Part shown: positions 1 through 11,960 of the stretch, piece by piece | How the letters are laid out: every line of letters starts with the position of its first letter | Position numbering within the stretch: position 1 is the first letter of the stretch | DNA from: Dendrophyllia cribrosa | Lineage: Eukaryota; Cnidaria; Anthozoa; Scleractinia; Dendrophylliidae | Reading direction: 5' to 3' | DNA length: 64,000 nt | Assembly (NCBI GenBank): GCA_024195265.1 | Contig: JAJLRJ010000003.1 | Span: 30,374,227 to 30,438,226, forward strand | Program-made: the position numbers and the translations under genes | Notes under the pieces: model-generated | Databases searched by the model: none | Seen by the model: the letters and a program-made list of their open reading frames with translations, nothing else | Told to the model about the DNA's origin: nothing

Positions 1-149
1 GTGGCTGGGTGACTTCACAATTTCCACAAACTCTCTGGTTCAACCTGCAGCATTTTTCCATCAGTTATTCTTCTTTGGAATATAAGCTGGACATTGATGT
101 CATGTTATTCACCTGAAAGCTTTAAAGAGAATGAAACATTAATTCTGAG

Positions 150-810
150 TAAAGTATCTGTGTGAAAGTGTTATCATTCTTTTCAAAAAATTGATTTTGC
201 TAAAACTGGATTTCATCACCTCAGCAGTTTGGGCATGCCGCCTGTAAACTGAGAGGGAGCGGAAACCCTTAAAATGTTATTATCATAAACTATTTTATTT
301 ACAGTGCATGTATCTCATTGGAAATGTTCAAAAAATTCATTTTGCTAAAACTAGATTTCATCACATCATAAGTTTGCGCGTGCCGCCTGTCAACTGAGAA
401 GGAGCGGAAACCCTTACAATGCTATTATCATAAAATATTTCATTCACAGTGCATGTATCTCATTGGAAATGTTCAAAAAAAAAACATTTTGGTAAAACTA
501 GATTTCATCACCTCAGCAGTTTGGGCGTGCCACCTGTAAACGTAGAGGGAGCGAAAACCCTAAAAATGCTATTATCATAAACTATTTCATTCACAGTGCA
601 TGTATCTCATTGGAAATGTTCAAAAAATTCATTTTGCTAAAACTAGATTTCATCACATCAGAAGTTTGCACGTGCCGCCTGTCAACTCAGAGGGAGCGGA
701 AACCCTAAAAATGCTATTATCATAAACTATTTCATCCACAGTATCTCATAGAAAGTGTAAATCCTTTTTCAAAATAATGAAATATCTGCTACAACTGGAT
801 TTCATTTACT
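150..810. repeat. Tandem repeat, unit about 145-148 bp, four good copies
   Basis: The anchor TTTTGCTAAAACT (TTTTGGTAAAACT in copy 3) recurs near 194, 339, 487 and 632, a period of 145-148 bp. A fifth, decayed copy follows to about 810. Each unit carries a GTGCATGTATCTCATTGG segment and a GAGGGAGCGGAAACCC segment. No coding potential is visible. Confidence 0.9.
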
Positions 811-2316
811 CAGAAAAAAAAAACAAATAAATGTGCAGAAAATAAACAACATTATAGTAACTACTCATTTCCACTGTGTAAAACGATAATGTTTCTGGCG
901 ATGCCTTCCCATGTCATGAATATGCCAGTCAAGTCAGACAGTCAACAATGTGCATTGATTATTGTCCTGAAGACAACTTCTGTATTATTAGAGAGCAACC
1001 TGGCTATTTCCGGAGTCCACTTCTAAACCCAAATCAAATTGTTGATTTGGCAGTAAAAACAGTGTTTCGCGAACAGCCTGGTGGATTGAGCTGCCTTACC
1101 CCATGCAAATGCCTTCATCTAACTGATTTACTGCAACTTAATTTATGTGCTGGATTAAACCTGCATGATTATGAAACAGTCACTTTTGTCAATAAAAGCA
1201 TCATGAATTCACTTGAATGAAGGAATAATATAATATTATTATAATTACTGTGTGACAATTACTACACTGCAAACATTTTTAAAGTTAAGTAATTTTTGCA
1301 ATTATTCAATTGGAATTGGATACAAATACATGTAACTACATGTATAATTTGACTATTTTATAACTGTTATACAATACATCATACCTGTCTTCCTTGCAAT
1401 TGGCAATTATAGCCAAAGGGCAAACTGACTTGCAGCTCTGATTAGACAGGAAAGGCGTGTCTATGGGGACTACACCCCATTAGGACCTGACTCTGACCAT
1501 ATCAAGTGTGATAATTCATGACAAGATGGAAAGGTTAATGAGAAGATAAATGATAGATGAAAGAATTTGTTAGTTATCACACACTGCATGCAAAAACAAA
1601 ATTATCAATATTTATCCAGAAACAAAAAGTTTACACTCATCTGAATTTGCGTTAGCACTAAAATAACTGATTAATAACTTATTTATAAGACTTATAAGTC
1701 CCAACTCCCAACTCTTAAAATTCATTTCCTCAATTCGACATTAGGCTACATGTATTTCTAGCAGCCAACTTTTTTGCTCTTTTAACAGGTGGTTTTGCAT
1801 TGTTCTTTGTTTTTTTTATTGCCTAGAGACATTTCTTAAAGCCCTAGGGATTAATAATATTTACATTTTGTTCAAACAGCTGAAATCTGTGAATGGAAGA
1901 GTTCATGCAAATATAATATACAGCATAAATTATTATAATAATTGCTTAGATACTGTTACACTATGACCCAGAAAATATAAAAAATAATAAATGAAATAAT
2001 AACAATAATAAATAATAGCTCACTTCAGAAAAGAGTGATGCAATCTACAGATTAGGTGCACAAGCATTTTATGGTCTGTTTGGGAGGACAGGGACTTTGA
2101 ACTGCATTAATATTGTTGCTTGACCTGTGTATAATAATTATCTCCTTCAATGTTTAAGACTGATATAAATTTGTGCGATTTATTTGTTTCCGGTTGCCGA
2201 AATAAGTGAACATTCAGTAAAACAGACATTAGGATAAATTGCTTTCTTCTTGTATAGCGTTGTGAGTTCGCTCTGCCCAAACAATCCCACAAGTGCTTGC
2301 GTGGCCACTTTCAATC
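811..2316. other. AT-rich intergenic DNA, no supportable gene
   Basis: I see no splice-bounded exon or recognisable protein here. A 90-codon open frame at 948-1220 has no family resemblance and is best treated as chance. Confidence 0.5.
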
Positions 2317-2508
2317 CACGAGAATTTAGTTTTATCGACTGAGTCGATAAGGTAAATTGACCACCGTAAGAAGATTCAAGTAGCTGACGTTTCGAGCGCT
2401 AGCCCTTCGCTCCGACGGAGGGCTAGCGCTCGAAACGTCAGCTACTTGAATCTTCTTACGGTGGTCAATTTACCTTATCGACTCAGTCGATAAAACTAAA
2501 TTCTCGTG
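2317..2508. repeat. Perfect palindrome, 90-bp arms around a 12-bp spacer, of hammerhead-like repeat ends
   Basis: The arms 2317-2406 and 2419-2508 are exact reverse complements, separated by 12 bp. Each arm contains the block GGGCTAGCGCTCGAAACGTC and a tail ending in AAACTAAATTCTCGTG. The same block recurs at 23899-23932 (minus strand) and 49117-49150. It resembles the hammerhead-ribozyme-like ends of Penelope-like retroelements. The 5' half of the hammerhead core is broken here (CCGACGG in place of CYGANGA). A related tail continues to about 2575. Confidence 0.9.
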
Positions 2509-2669
2509 TTTCATCCCCCCACCGACGCAGCACCACAGTTTCTCTAGAAACTAACCCCATTCACTTTTAATCCAGGCTACCACTCTTTCCCAAAGTGAGC
2601 TATGGTACAGCATACATGTAATTACATGTATTACAAAATACAATACGGGAATCTTGAAATAAAGTACAT

Positions 2670-2800
2670 GTATATGTTGTGGTTCAATTTTATCCTTGGT
2701 TCAAATTTTATTTTCCTTTGTTTAAAACTCATTACCATAGCCCAAAACAAAGAAAAATAAAATTTAAACCAAAGGTAAAGTTGAACCACAACATATATAC
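2670..2800. repeat. Foldback (MITE-like) repeat, about 131 bp
   Basis: The left end GTATATGTTGTGGTTCAA is matched by its near-inverse TTGAACCACAACATATATAC on the right. The inverted similarity runs almost to the centre. A more diverged relative lies at 23536-23702. Confidence 0.75.
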
Positions 2801-2845
2801 TAATGAGCTCACCAAAAATGGCCTGCCGTCAAGTTTGAAGTTAAG

Positions 2846-3049
2846 CTAAATGTCTTCTTTCTGCTGACCATGCAATCTCAACTCCCTAATGATCCATGTA
2901 ACAATGCATTCAAGGGAAACTTGATACCCAGGAATGTCAGGATCTTCTATTTCTGTGATGTTTACCAATCCTTTCACTTTCTCAAACACCATGGATTGAA
3001 GTGCCTTAATGCTACTTTTAGAAAGCAAGATCGGGGCATCTGATGAGTT
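2846..3049 (-). CDS. Probable 3'-terminal coding exon of an unidentified minus-strand gene
   Basis: Reading the minus strand, a pyrimidine-rich acceptor ending TTTTAG is followed at 3049 by a phase-0 frame of 67 codons, NSSDAPILLSKSSIKALQ onward, ending HGQQKEDI and a stop at 2846-2848. The composition (an amphipathic helix, then IEDPDIPGYQVSLECIV) looks like real protein rather than chance. I do not recognise the family. The 5' neighbour is probably the coding frame at 3760-3999, but its best donor (phase 2) does not match this exon's phase 0, so an unseen exon may lie between them. They could also be separate fragments. Confidence 0.4.
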   Translation of the reverse strand, partial: NSSDAPILLSKSSIKALQSMVFEKVKGLVNITEIEDPDIPGYQVSLECIVTWIIRELRLHGQQKEDI

Positions 3050-3575
3050 CTAAAAGATAATTTTAATCGCTGTTTTAGTGAAATTTAAATACCAGGATGT
3101 TACCGTAAATAATTTTTCATAATTATCATAACTCTTTTAAACATTCTAAAGACCTAAAAAAAGAATCAAGTGTAGTGTTAAAAAATTTTATTTACAAAGG
3201 TGCAGCCATGACTGCATTATTTATCAATGTCAGTTTAGGTAGATTAAATAATTACCCCTTACTTTTCAGTGGTCGCCATCTGCTATACCCCAAGAAAAAA
3301 AACTACAGGCAAACTTTTCCCACCTCGAAAAGTCACACATGTACAAGCTATATTAAAAAACTGGTTGCAGCAGATCGCATTTTTAACACATCAATAGAAG
3401 TACACCGTCTCTTGTTGATCTGATGAAGTGTCGAATAAACTCGTCTGGGGGTGGAGGTGGCAAAAGTCACTTGACATTTCCAAGCCTTTTCTACGGAGAA
3501 CAAAAATGTCACAACCCACCCTAGACTGCACCCCCTCACAACCTCTTTAATACAGTGCTTCCAAAAATAATAACA

Positions 3576-3596
3576 CCCCCCCCCCCCCCCCCCCCC
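3576..3596. repeat. Poly-C tract, 21 bp
   Basis: An uninterrupted run of cytosines. A second run of about 26 C lies at 11419-11444. The lengths may be assembly or sequencing estimates. Confidence 0.9.
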
Positions 3597-3759
3597 ACCT
3601 TCCCAAAATAATATACCCCACCTCACAAGTTTTCATAATAAAAAGAAGTCATTTATAAAAGAACAAAATTAATGAAACTCATTGAGTGGCTAACTCACCC
3701 CGCTTTTTCCAAGTTGAGTTCGATTTAAGATCATCTGCCAGGAATCGTGCGATATTTTT

Positions 3760-3999
3760 TTACTCCAGCTTGCAAAGAAGCAACACCCAATCTGGTACAG
3801 ACATCATTTGCACTAGTTGGTTCCACAGCTCCTCGGGGATTAGCTCATCGAATGCTTTTTGAACCCCAAGCTCCCGGGCCACTTCACTGAAGACCTGCCA
3901 AATGAGTTCCATTCCATGTCTTCCATTGTAGGTTTTTTTTTCACGCTGAAACAAGCAGCTTTGGGCAATCACGTCGCATACAGACTCAACGCGTCCCAT
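3760..3999 (-). CDS. Probable 5' coding exon of an unidentified minus-strand gene
   Basis: An ATG at 3999 is preceded in frame by a TAA and opens a 79-codon frame, MGRVESVCDVIAQSCLF onward, with a helical stretch ELIWQVFSEVARELGVQKAF and then DELIPEELWNQLVQMM. The residue pattern is strongly protein-like. The frame stops at 3760-3762, overlapping a good donor (GGA then GTAAAA), so the true exon probably ends at that donor (phase 2) and the stop is intronic. I cannot name the product. It probably belongs with the exon at 2846-3049, whose gene would then be small. A further open frame on the same strand at 4429-4635, with DVRRINIADLHDGNGGP, may be upstream coding or chance. Confidence 0.4.
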   Translation of the reverse strand: MGRVESVCDVIAQSCLFQREKKTYNGRHGMELIWQVFSEVARELGVQKAFDELIPEELWNQLVQMMSVPDWVLLLCKLE

Positions 4000-4428
4000 A
4001 ACAGCTTCCGCCTTTTACCGGATTTTTTTTCTTTTTATAAGACCTTATAAGCTTCCATGTAATAGTGAAGAAATTGACGAGCCCGATTGGACAGATTGCG
4101 CGGAATCGTCGCAAGAAGAAGTGTTCAAGGGGCTTTCAAATTTTGGCGGGCTTTCTCTTCGTGAGTGGGAGCATTTTGGCAGGCTTTTGGGAAAGCTTAA
4201 CACGTTTTATATTGTCGGGTTTTTCATCTCTTTCGATTCTTGAGGCGTTTCTCCTTCGTGATCTCGAGACCTTTCGTGATCATCAAGCGTAGCGTTGTTT
4301 AAATCTCCAATTTGAGTCCGTGACTTGCAGAGCATGCTTGTTTATGGCGCTCTTTAGCGATAAAAATTTGGCTTCTGATCGTAGAAATGCAGATTCTGTC
4401 GGGTTTCTAAGGCCTAAATTACCGGCAA

Positions 4429-4635
4429 CTACAGCAAATGTACTGGCCACATAACATGCTCAGACGATTTCTTTACATCAAGCTTGTTAAACCACTGATT
4501 CAAGACTGGGCCGCCATTTCCATCGTGCAGATCAGCAATATTTATACGGCGGACATCGCGAAATAGCCGGAACAAATTATTTTCGCTGAATTTTCGTGAC
4601 GTCTTAGCGCACAAACAATCCTTCAACGCGTACTA
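4429..4635 (-). CDS. Possible exon, unknown product
   Basis: A minus-strand open frame of about 65 codons lacks an ATG at its start but has protein-like composition (RKFSENNLFRLFRDVRRIN, then NGGPVLNQWFNKLD), with a plausible donor (GAT then GTAAAG) inside. It lies 5' of the frame at 3760-3999 on the same strand. Support is composition only. Confidence 0.2.
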
Positions 4636-4639
4636 CGTC

Positions 4640-5269
4640 TTTTCTTGGTCTAGCAATCGCGAGAAAACGAGAAATATCATGATAGCTTCGAGGATCTCAA
4701 AAAGAAATAAAACATCGTGAACGCTTGCTTGCAAAAGTGGCCCAATTCATATCTGGCGTGAAGTAAAGTCTTTACCAAAGATGGCCTGATCCAATTTATC
4801 TTTGCTAGATATTAACTAAGTAAGTCTGCTTCTTCTTGTCCGCTGCAATCGACAATGAATTGACAGATTCGGATTAATGTACACACTCGAGGTGTGCAAA
4901 GGAATGTGTGAAAACTAATTACAGCATTAGCGCGTGACCGCAACGCGTGTTCGTTACCATGGAAATCGAGCCTCTAGCTTGGCGTTCGTCCTAAAGACGA
5001 TGAAAGTACAACGTTGTAGGAACACTTGGCGTGGAAGTTTGGAGGAACGGAAAATGGTGCCGCAACACGAGTCGCCATTTCTATGGATGTTTGGAGATCT
5101 CTCTAACAGAGAAATTCTGTATTTTTATGAAATAAGTCCCCCGGGGGGGACTCTCATATATAATTTTCAGGGGTGATCGTCAGAAAATTAAAAGGAGCCC
5201 CCTAAACGATATCAGAAATCCGTTTTGTGGGTTTGACTCAAGCCCATTTTTATCCGCCCTAAGAGGTAC
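4640..5269. other. Intergenic, no gene seen
   Basis: The stretch contains several CpG and ACGCGT motifs near 4620-4960 that could mark a promoter of the minus-strand frames. Nothing firmer is visible. At about 5140-5270 there is a degenerate repeat with 'aggggtgatc' and 'aaaagg' phrases, related to one at 43260-43520. Confidence 0.3.
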
Positions 5270-5271
5270 TA

Positions 5272-5564
5272 AGCCTGGTTTTCATATGTCGGGAAAATCC
5301 CAGACGATTGATCGAGGATCATCGCTGTTTCTCGACCGTCCCAGATTTGGCCGACTTGTGAAAACACTCAATCATAGACATCCCCGATCATCTGGGATGG
5401 TCGGAGACAAATCGGGAAAATCGGGAGTGTCTCTATTTTCCCGACTCGTCCCAGATTTCTGCGATGATCGGCGATTTTCCCAAATGGTAGTCGAGCCTAG
5501 AGACGATCGCGAACAGCAAAATCCCCGATCGTCTGGGATTTTCCCAACATATGAAAATCAGGCT
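5272..5564. mobile_element. MITE with TA target duplication, 293 bp
   Basis: The terminal inverted repeat starts AGCCTGGTTTTCATATGT and is mirrored by ACATATGAAAATCAGGCT. It is flanked by TA at 5270-5271 and 5565-5566. The inner region is rich in TCGGGAAAATC and GATCGTCTGGGA phrases in both orientations. This suggests a non-autonomous Tc1/mariner-superfamily element. Confidence 0.8.
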
Positions 5565-5661
5565 TAATTCTTTCTGAAAAGTTATTCCTGGCAGCATACT
5601 TTTTAACTCTAACCTCGGTAAATAAGCCCTCAACATACTTTCGCAAGTTTCTACGGTTATA

Positions 5662-5811
5662 GAGCGTTTTCACTTGACGTCATAGCCGCCATATTGGTGT
5701 TCCCGTACAAAAGAATTTTAATTAACTTCTTTTGTTAGGAACACCAACATGGCTGCCATGGCCTTTGTCATTTGAGTCCCACGGGACTGAAGGTCACGTG
5801 AGTGAAAACGC
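5662..5811. mobile_element. MITE, about 150 bp, TA-flanked
   Basis: The ends GAGCGTTTTCACTTGACGT and ACGTGAGTGAAAACGCTT are inverted, with TA on both sides. Interior inverted segments GCCATATTGGTGTTCC and GGAACACCAACATGGC add to the foldback. Confidence 0.75.
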
Positions 5812-5838
5812 TTTATTAACGTTTTAAGACAGTTTTAA

Positions 5839-6046
5839 GGTGATGTTACACGAGACGATTCGCAACGACGATTTTTAGCGCAACAAAATTAACGACAGGT
5901 ATGTTACACGAAACAACCTGATTAAATTTCGTGTTTTTGCGTTGCAAGTTTTTGAAGCTGATTCAAAAACTTCGCAACGCAAAAATTGCGAAGAAAATCG
6001 ACCGCGCACCCAGGTTGCGCTGAAAATCGTCGTTGCGAATCGTCCC
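5839..6046. mobile_element. Truncated TIR element beginning at a TTAA
   Basis: TTAA at 5835-5838 precedes GGTGATGTTACACGAGACGA, then AACGACGATTTTTAGCGCAA. The inverse GTTGCGCTGAAAATCGTCGT is found on the right, but the outermost right end and its TTAA are missing. Confidence 0.6.
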
Positions 6047-6049
6047 AAA

Positions 6050-7300
6050 ACTACGCGGATTATTAAAAGGAGCCGTGAAAATCACAAGTTGATTTTCTTA
6101 TACCATTATACATATAATATCCTGCGGAGAAAAGATACTCACCAAAACAGAATAATTGTTTCAAATTTATTTTATGCTCTCATCAAGACATTATGCTCTC
6201 CTGTACAAAACCGTTCCCGGCGCATCCCACGCATTAACTCATGGTAAATTAGATTAACAAGCCATTGCTTGTCAATATAAGTCATACACAAAAATAACGA
6301 TTATAAAATGCTTATTCAAGATTTTCCTTTTCATAAAAACAACGAGTGCGCTTGATTCGAAATCTTTTCTTTTCAATCGTGTTGCACCAAGAAACGTTAG
6401 GGCACTCACAACCGTGCGATACGTAGTTTTGTCGTATCTTAGCCGACATCTGATGTCATTTTCTCCCTTCGCTCTCTCATTATAATAGAGTGCTGAAAAA
6501 TCTTAGGCCGTTTCTAATAAGATGCCCATTATCTCTCCAATATGCTCAGGACTGCAAAGAAACATTTGCGTTTTATTTTCCGTATGTTAAGGGAATGCTT
6601 GCATGCGAGAAACCTATTGAAGAGTGCTTTTTCCACCTCTTTTATTAAAGTTGTGTGAGTGTGTTTAGAAAGGAATTTACCAACAACTGGCGACGTTTGT
6701 CCGGTCTGTCCGCTTACAGATGAAGTGCTGCTTGAGAAAAATTCGGTATTTTCTGGCATTTCCTAAAATGTTTTTCATTTACAAACGTGGTGGCTTTAAA
6801 CAGTTAACTTCTCAGCCTGGCGGACACCTCATTATCCGAACAAGACCACGAAAATTATTCCCATAAGTACGGACTCCCTCCATAACCGGAACCAAATCCT
6901 GGCAGCGAAGATTTTCGTTGACATGACAAGGGTCATGATTGAAAAAGAGGGAAAAAATAATACACATAAAAATATCAATATATCAGACAGAAGCATGTAA
7001 GAATTTTTAGCAGTGATTTAAACAAGGCCAAAAATAAACGCCAGCTCAGTCTCATCTCAGCTTCGAAACACGTGAATAACCCACGTATTCACCTTGGGAA
7101 AACGATAAACTACCGGTGGACGTACTTCCAGGTAGTTTCGAACCGGAAGTTAAACTGCAACGCGTCGTCCTGAGCGATTGGAAACTGCAGCCCGGCCCAC
7201 GCATGCAGACGCGTCACGTGATCTCTTTCCTCCATACCTCCTCAACAAAGCTAATTTGATTGCGTCAAGATGAGCTCAAGAGAGCCTGGGAACCTGCGTG
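6050..7300. other. Intergenic, no gene seen
   Basis: Mixed unique DNA with short open frames only (for example 6529-6759 on the minus strand) that resemble no family I know. Confidence 0.4.
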
Positions 7301-7313
7301 CATCAGTGTGAGT

Positions 7314-7330
7314 TGACGTCACATGACGTA
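7314..7330. promoter_or_regulatory. CRE/ATF-type site, possible promoter
   Basis: A perfect TGACGTCA at 7314-7321 is followed by a second half site TGACGTA. A possible splice donor (ACA then GTAAGTAC) follows at about 7395 and a stronger one (GAAAG then GTAAGTAC) at about 8083. The region could therefore hold the promoter and an untranslated first exon of the Roquin gene, whose first coding exon needs an upstream partner. This is an inference only. Confidence 0.3.
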
Positions 7331-8099
7331 CCGTTTCAAAGTTGAGCGTCACTTTCTGTAAATCACAACTAGAGCTGAAAACAGCTGAAAAACAGTAAGT
7401 ACTATATTTCAGCTGGCCAAACCAGCCTTAGAAGAATTTCGCAATACAGAAAATTAAATGGTGGAAGATAATGACACTTTCTGTAGCATGCAGAATAATG
7501 AAAATATAGCTGACATTGTTAGCGCACTGCTTACTTCAAGTCATGTTTGCAGCGCGTTTGTGTTGTTTTTTATATCAGATAATTAACTTCAAATTCTCTC
7601 TCTCTTTTTGCATCCAAAGTTTTGCTTCCGGTCTATTGTGCGCCAGTGGTTTAAACCAAATTACCAAAACAAGTTCGTATGCTAGATAAAATACACACAC
7701 GAAGTAACTACAACAGCTGCTTGTTGTTCCATTATGATCATATTTCGTCAACTAAATACAAAGATAGAAAGCCAATTTAGAAACGTTTATTCGTTAACTT
7801 TTTTATGAACTGAAATATATGAAGGAAACAGAAATTTGTGAGGAGGTGTGACAGAACACATCTCAGGATTTATAAAATCAGCCTTTTCGGGTTCTTACTG
7901 TGATTTCAAGTTTCTCTTAACGCTTAGTGTAATCTTCTAATTTAGAAACTCGAGTTTCATTATCATATCGTAAATACAATTTATTGAGTCACCGACCATT
8001 AAACGATCATTCGGGATAAAACATGTGAAATAATTCATTAGCAATTTTCAGTCTTTTTAAAGTTTTCAGTGATTTTCTGAAAGGTAAGTACTTATTGTT

Positions 8100-11000
8100 T
8101 CTTTGATATCTAATCTCTATGTGTATGGCTTGATAATCACATACTTTGTACAAACTAAAATGTCGCTCTTGTTTCCTAGCGATAAACTTAAATTTTAAAA
8201 TAGGCTCCTTTGGGGAAATTCAACCTTTCCGTTCTTTTGAAATTTTGGGGTCTACCCGTTGAAGAGCAACCTGCCATCTTGTTTGATCTTCTTCGGCCAA
8301 TTTTTCGTCAATTTCACGTCTTAAACAACAAATATTTGAAGGTTCAAAAGTTTTAACGTTCGAAGTGTCGGCTTTTGCATAATTTAGTTTGCAGAAAGTG
8401 TGGAAAGGTCTTTTCGAGTCTTTGCGTGATTTCGGTCTCGTGCCATCAACCGACCTCGATCAGACAAACACAATTATACTGTATTAGTTTTGTGGTAAAA
8501 ACCTAGTTCCATTGTGTTATTGTTGTACCAGTGAACTTGTTTAGAACGGCGGTTTCTTTTCTATCCGGGGGCCGCGGAGCACCCTTTAAAGTGGGGGGCC
8601 GTTCAGAAATTCAAAGCATGTAAAAAATAAATAAACAGACTACCGACCTCATGAAAGCGATAGTGAAGCTTTGTGGACGGATTTGGACTGATTTTGGATT
8701 TTGGACTGAAATGAAGTAGGCGAAGAGCAAAAAAGCAAACATTGTCAAAAACAACTGTAAACAAACTACAGCCGACCTCGTTCCAATACACTCATCTATC
8801 TCGTGCTACCCTCCGGGTGTAAAAAGTGGTTTTATCGAAGCCGAAGCTACGAGAATGAACTCTTCAAATACAGCACTCGAAGAGAATCTCTCTTATCTGA
8901 ATTGCGCCTAAAAGCGCGTGTTTATCCACTAGTCAGTTATCGAAATAACCTTATAGAGAAATAATTATCTGCACATGAGAAGTTGGCACTTTAACAAAAG
9001 AAAAAAATCAGGGCGTACTATTAAAAAAGCTTAAGTATTGATGGAAAACTGGAGACTAATACAAAATCAGCCATTGCTGAAAACTATTTACAAGTAACCC
9101 TCGATTTTAACATATAAGAGAGGTAAATATCTTAATTAAAGACACGCTCGTCAGAGCAAACACCTGAAGGTTACTGATGCGTCGCGACCACAAAACCGGC
9201 CACAGGGAGGAGTCATCGTAGGCGTCCAAAAAACTTTTGTTTGCTTCAAGGGAATGATTTTACGTAAAAAGTGGGGGGTGGGGTGGAGGGGTAGAATAAG
9301 AATATGGGGTGTAAGGAACGCACCGTTATTGGGCAGGCATTCGCAGACAGTCATTTCCAAATCCCGTCTCCAGAGCTCCACGGTATGTTGTATTCTTTTT
9401 TGTTCTTTTGTGTGGCAAAACAAACGAGCGGGGCGGGAGTAGAGACATTTTAAAGTGGAGAAGGCCCGTGGGGACGAAATTAGTCCCAGCCGGGCAAAAT
9501 CAAAGGCTCCTATGAGCTAACTCGTGAATATGAAACGCTATAAACGGTCCCCCGACCTATGCAGTGCTGCTACCTTTAAGGTTACTTAAAGAGGAAAGTT
9601 AACAACCAAAATATGCGCCTAAACCAGTCAATAATAAGTCTCAGTGGAGGTGATACAATAAACAACTAAAACGAGACTTAATGGCTGACCGTAAAAATGA
9701 CACAAATCTATCAACGGACTCATTTCAAACTCGCGAGCTATAAGCTCCTGCGCGCTTCACTAGTACCCGATTCTCTGTACCATGCCGGCAAAATATTAAT
9801 TTATGCTAATCAAGATTATCACAGTTACGTATTCCGAGTTTGAGTAGCCAATCAAAGTGCGCGAAAAACACTATCCAGTACTGGTCTGGTATTTACGGTG
9901 ACCCATTGAGGACGTCCCACCTTTATCGTGGGTAAAATAAAACTTATTCGCGTGATAAATTGAAAATCATCGCGCGATACAACAACATTGCCGCGAGGAA
10001 GTGTGACATTCGTTTACTTGGTAGTTATGCGCTTTTAGGTTGCGGTTTTGCAAGTGTTTTGTAAATGAAGGTCAAAATGAACTCAACAAGAAAGACTTCT
10101 ATCACGGACCGCGGGATTGGTGTTCGAGTTTGTCACTTGCCGCTTCGTCTTTTTACTATATACCGCTTGCATAGTTTTCAATTTATTTTGCGAACACGAA
10201 CACTGAATTGTCTGCACTGGTTTAAATATTACGTTTTTGTAAATTTTCAGGGACTTTAGTTGCATGAGCCCCCATGAGCCCCCGTCCAGCTTTCAATTCT
10301 GAAAATAATACCGAGTTCGGGAAAGACGAAAGTTTCAAATGCACTCTTTCGCAATCTGAAACATTTATTTTATTCATTTTTTAGTTTTTGTTATACGAGA
10401 AGTCTCAGCTTGCGACAAATTTCATTAAAAAGTACTGCCGAAGAGGTTTCATTTGAACGGTCACACCAAAGGATTTCATTGGCAGACTCAAAAGTTAGAA
10501 CTGCAGTATATGTCTCCATAATTGACTCTGGAGCTGAAAGGGTTAAGAAAACTCTGGTTTTTAATCCAATTAATGAGAAATTTTTTAGATGACCCTAAGG
10601 CAACATCTTTCCACCGAGACGATTCGTTGGTTGCTCCAAAAAATTAACCGAAAATTAAAAACAACGGCTGATCACAACTCTAGCTTACAGGTAGCGTCTG
10701 ACAGTTGTTTACGATCACATTAATTAAATTGTTGTCAAAACTTATATTTTTGCTTATGAACGATGTAAGACTAAGCGTTGTTGTGAGGCTCGCACAAAAC
10801 ACAAGTATAAATAAACAAATAAACATGTAATGACCACTTTTTTGCGCTTTATGTTTAGCAAACGCGCTATTTTTCTCGAATTTGTATACAGACCACACCT
10901 GTTGCAATTTTGGCACAGCCTTGCACAAAGTTACAGCTCTAAGTGGTAGATTTTTCTGACACCTTTTCCTGGGGGTGGGGAGGAAGGGGTCTAGGACGAT

Positions 11001-11860
11001 TCTTTAGTAAGCATGTGACGCCATAAAGTCAACATTAAACAATATTAACTTTCATACACCGTTCCTGTTTTGAAACATGGCCTAGACCCGTTTCAGATCA
11101 GGCCGGACCACGAAACTTTGCCAGCTCGCGTACTAGAAATATAACTAACTGACTTTATCCAAATACTTCATTGAGCTTTAGTTACGTACCTTTAGTTACG
11201 TATTTGTGTACCGTTTCTTGACAATCTCTGCGGCCAATCACTTTAAACTATGTTAAATTTTAAACTAAAAAATACAAAATTTATTTATACCCTTATCCCT
11301 CGTACCTAACGTAGAGACAACAACAACAACAACAACAAGTTTTATTTCAAGTTAAGTTTTAAGTTTACAAAGCTTGTGCCCGCAATTAGCAAGGGCTATT
11401 CGAGGCGGGCACGTTACTCCCCCCCCCCCCCCCCCCCCCCCCCCGCTCCGCACTTGGTCAAAACCTGTGAGCATTCATGATGATAATAAAACACTTTAAT
11501 ATTACTGCGTACGTGTCATCAGGTATTAAACAGAGTACGTGTGAATCGAAACCTTCACCGCCTATAAAACTTTTTTAAATAGATTCAAAACATCCGGACA
11601 GCTGATTACCGATTGTTCTGTATTTTCAAATGTTTTCCCATCGGTATTATTTCTGATGTGCATATAATATACGGCTTAAGTTATCACAACAACCTCTAAG
11701 CTCTCACAAACATCCTATATTTTGCTGTGACATGACGATTGGCGATAAACAAAGTGCCACACCTTATTCTGGCGCATTTGGGGACAAAAACCAGTCAACA
11801 ATTTGCCTCAAGTTTTATGGCGTAATTGTTTTTTATAAGTGTTTTTTGTTTTTCTCGCAT
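8100..11860. other. Intergenic or 5' intron, no coding gene seen
   Basis: I find no recognisable exon. A degenerate monomer of the 106-bp satellite described at 29230-29870 lies at about 10428-10560 (AGTACTGCCGAAGAGGTTTC, then GACTCAAAAGTTAGAACTGC). A C26 tract lies at 11419-11444. A fragment related to the CTGGGGACGAG foldback lies near 9455-9500. Confidence 0.45.
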
Positions 11861-11869
11861 GCGACCAGG

Positions 11870-11960
11870 GTGTGTGAGCTATAAGTTTCAGCTGGCGTCC
11901 AGATAAGCTTTCAGCAGTGAAGGCGAAGCTTTTAACCGGATCTAAACGAGAATTGTTCCT
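11870..11960 (+). other. Candidate untranslated exon with strong donor
   Basis: A donor CCTTG followed by GTGAGTGG lies at about 11960, with purine-rich exon-like sequence before it. Because the first Roquin coding exon starts behind a splice acceptor at 17521-17522, an upstream untranslated exon must exist. This is one candidate, as are the donors near 7395 and 8083. Confidence 0.2.

Noticed and set aside
150..810. CRISPR-like array
   Set aside because: Unit length of 145 bp, no short direct repeat with unique spacers, and eukaryotic context. A simple tandem repeat.
948..1220. 90-codon protein
   Set aside because: Recognisable motifs and transcript signals are absent. Length is within chance for this composition.
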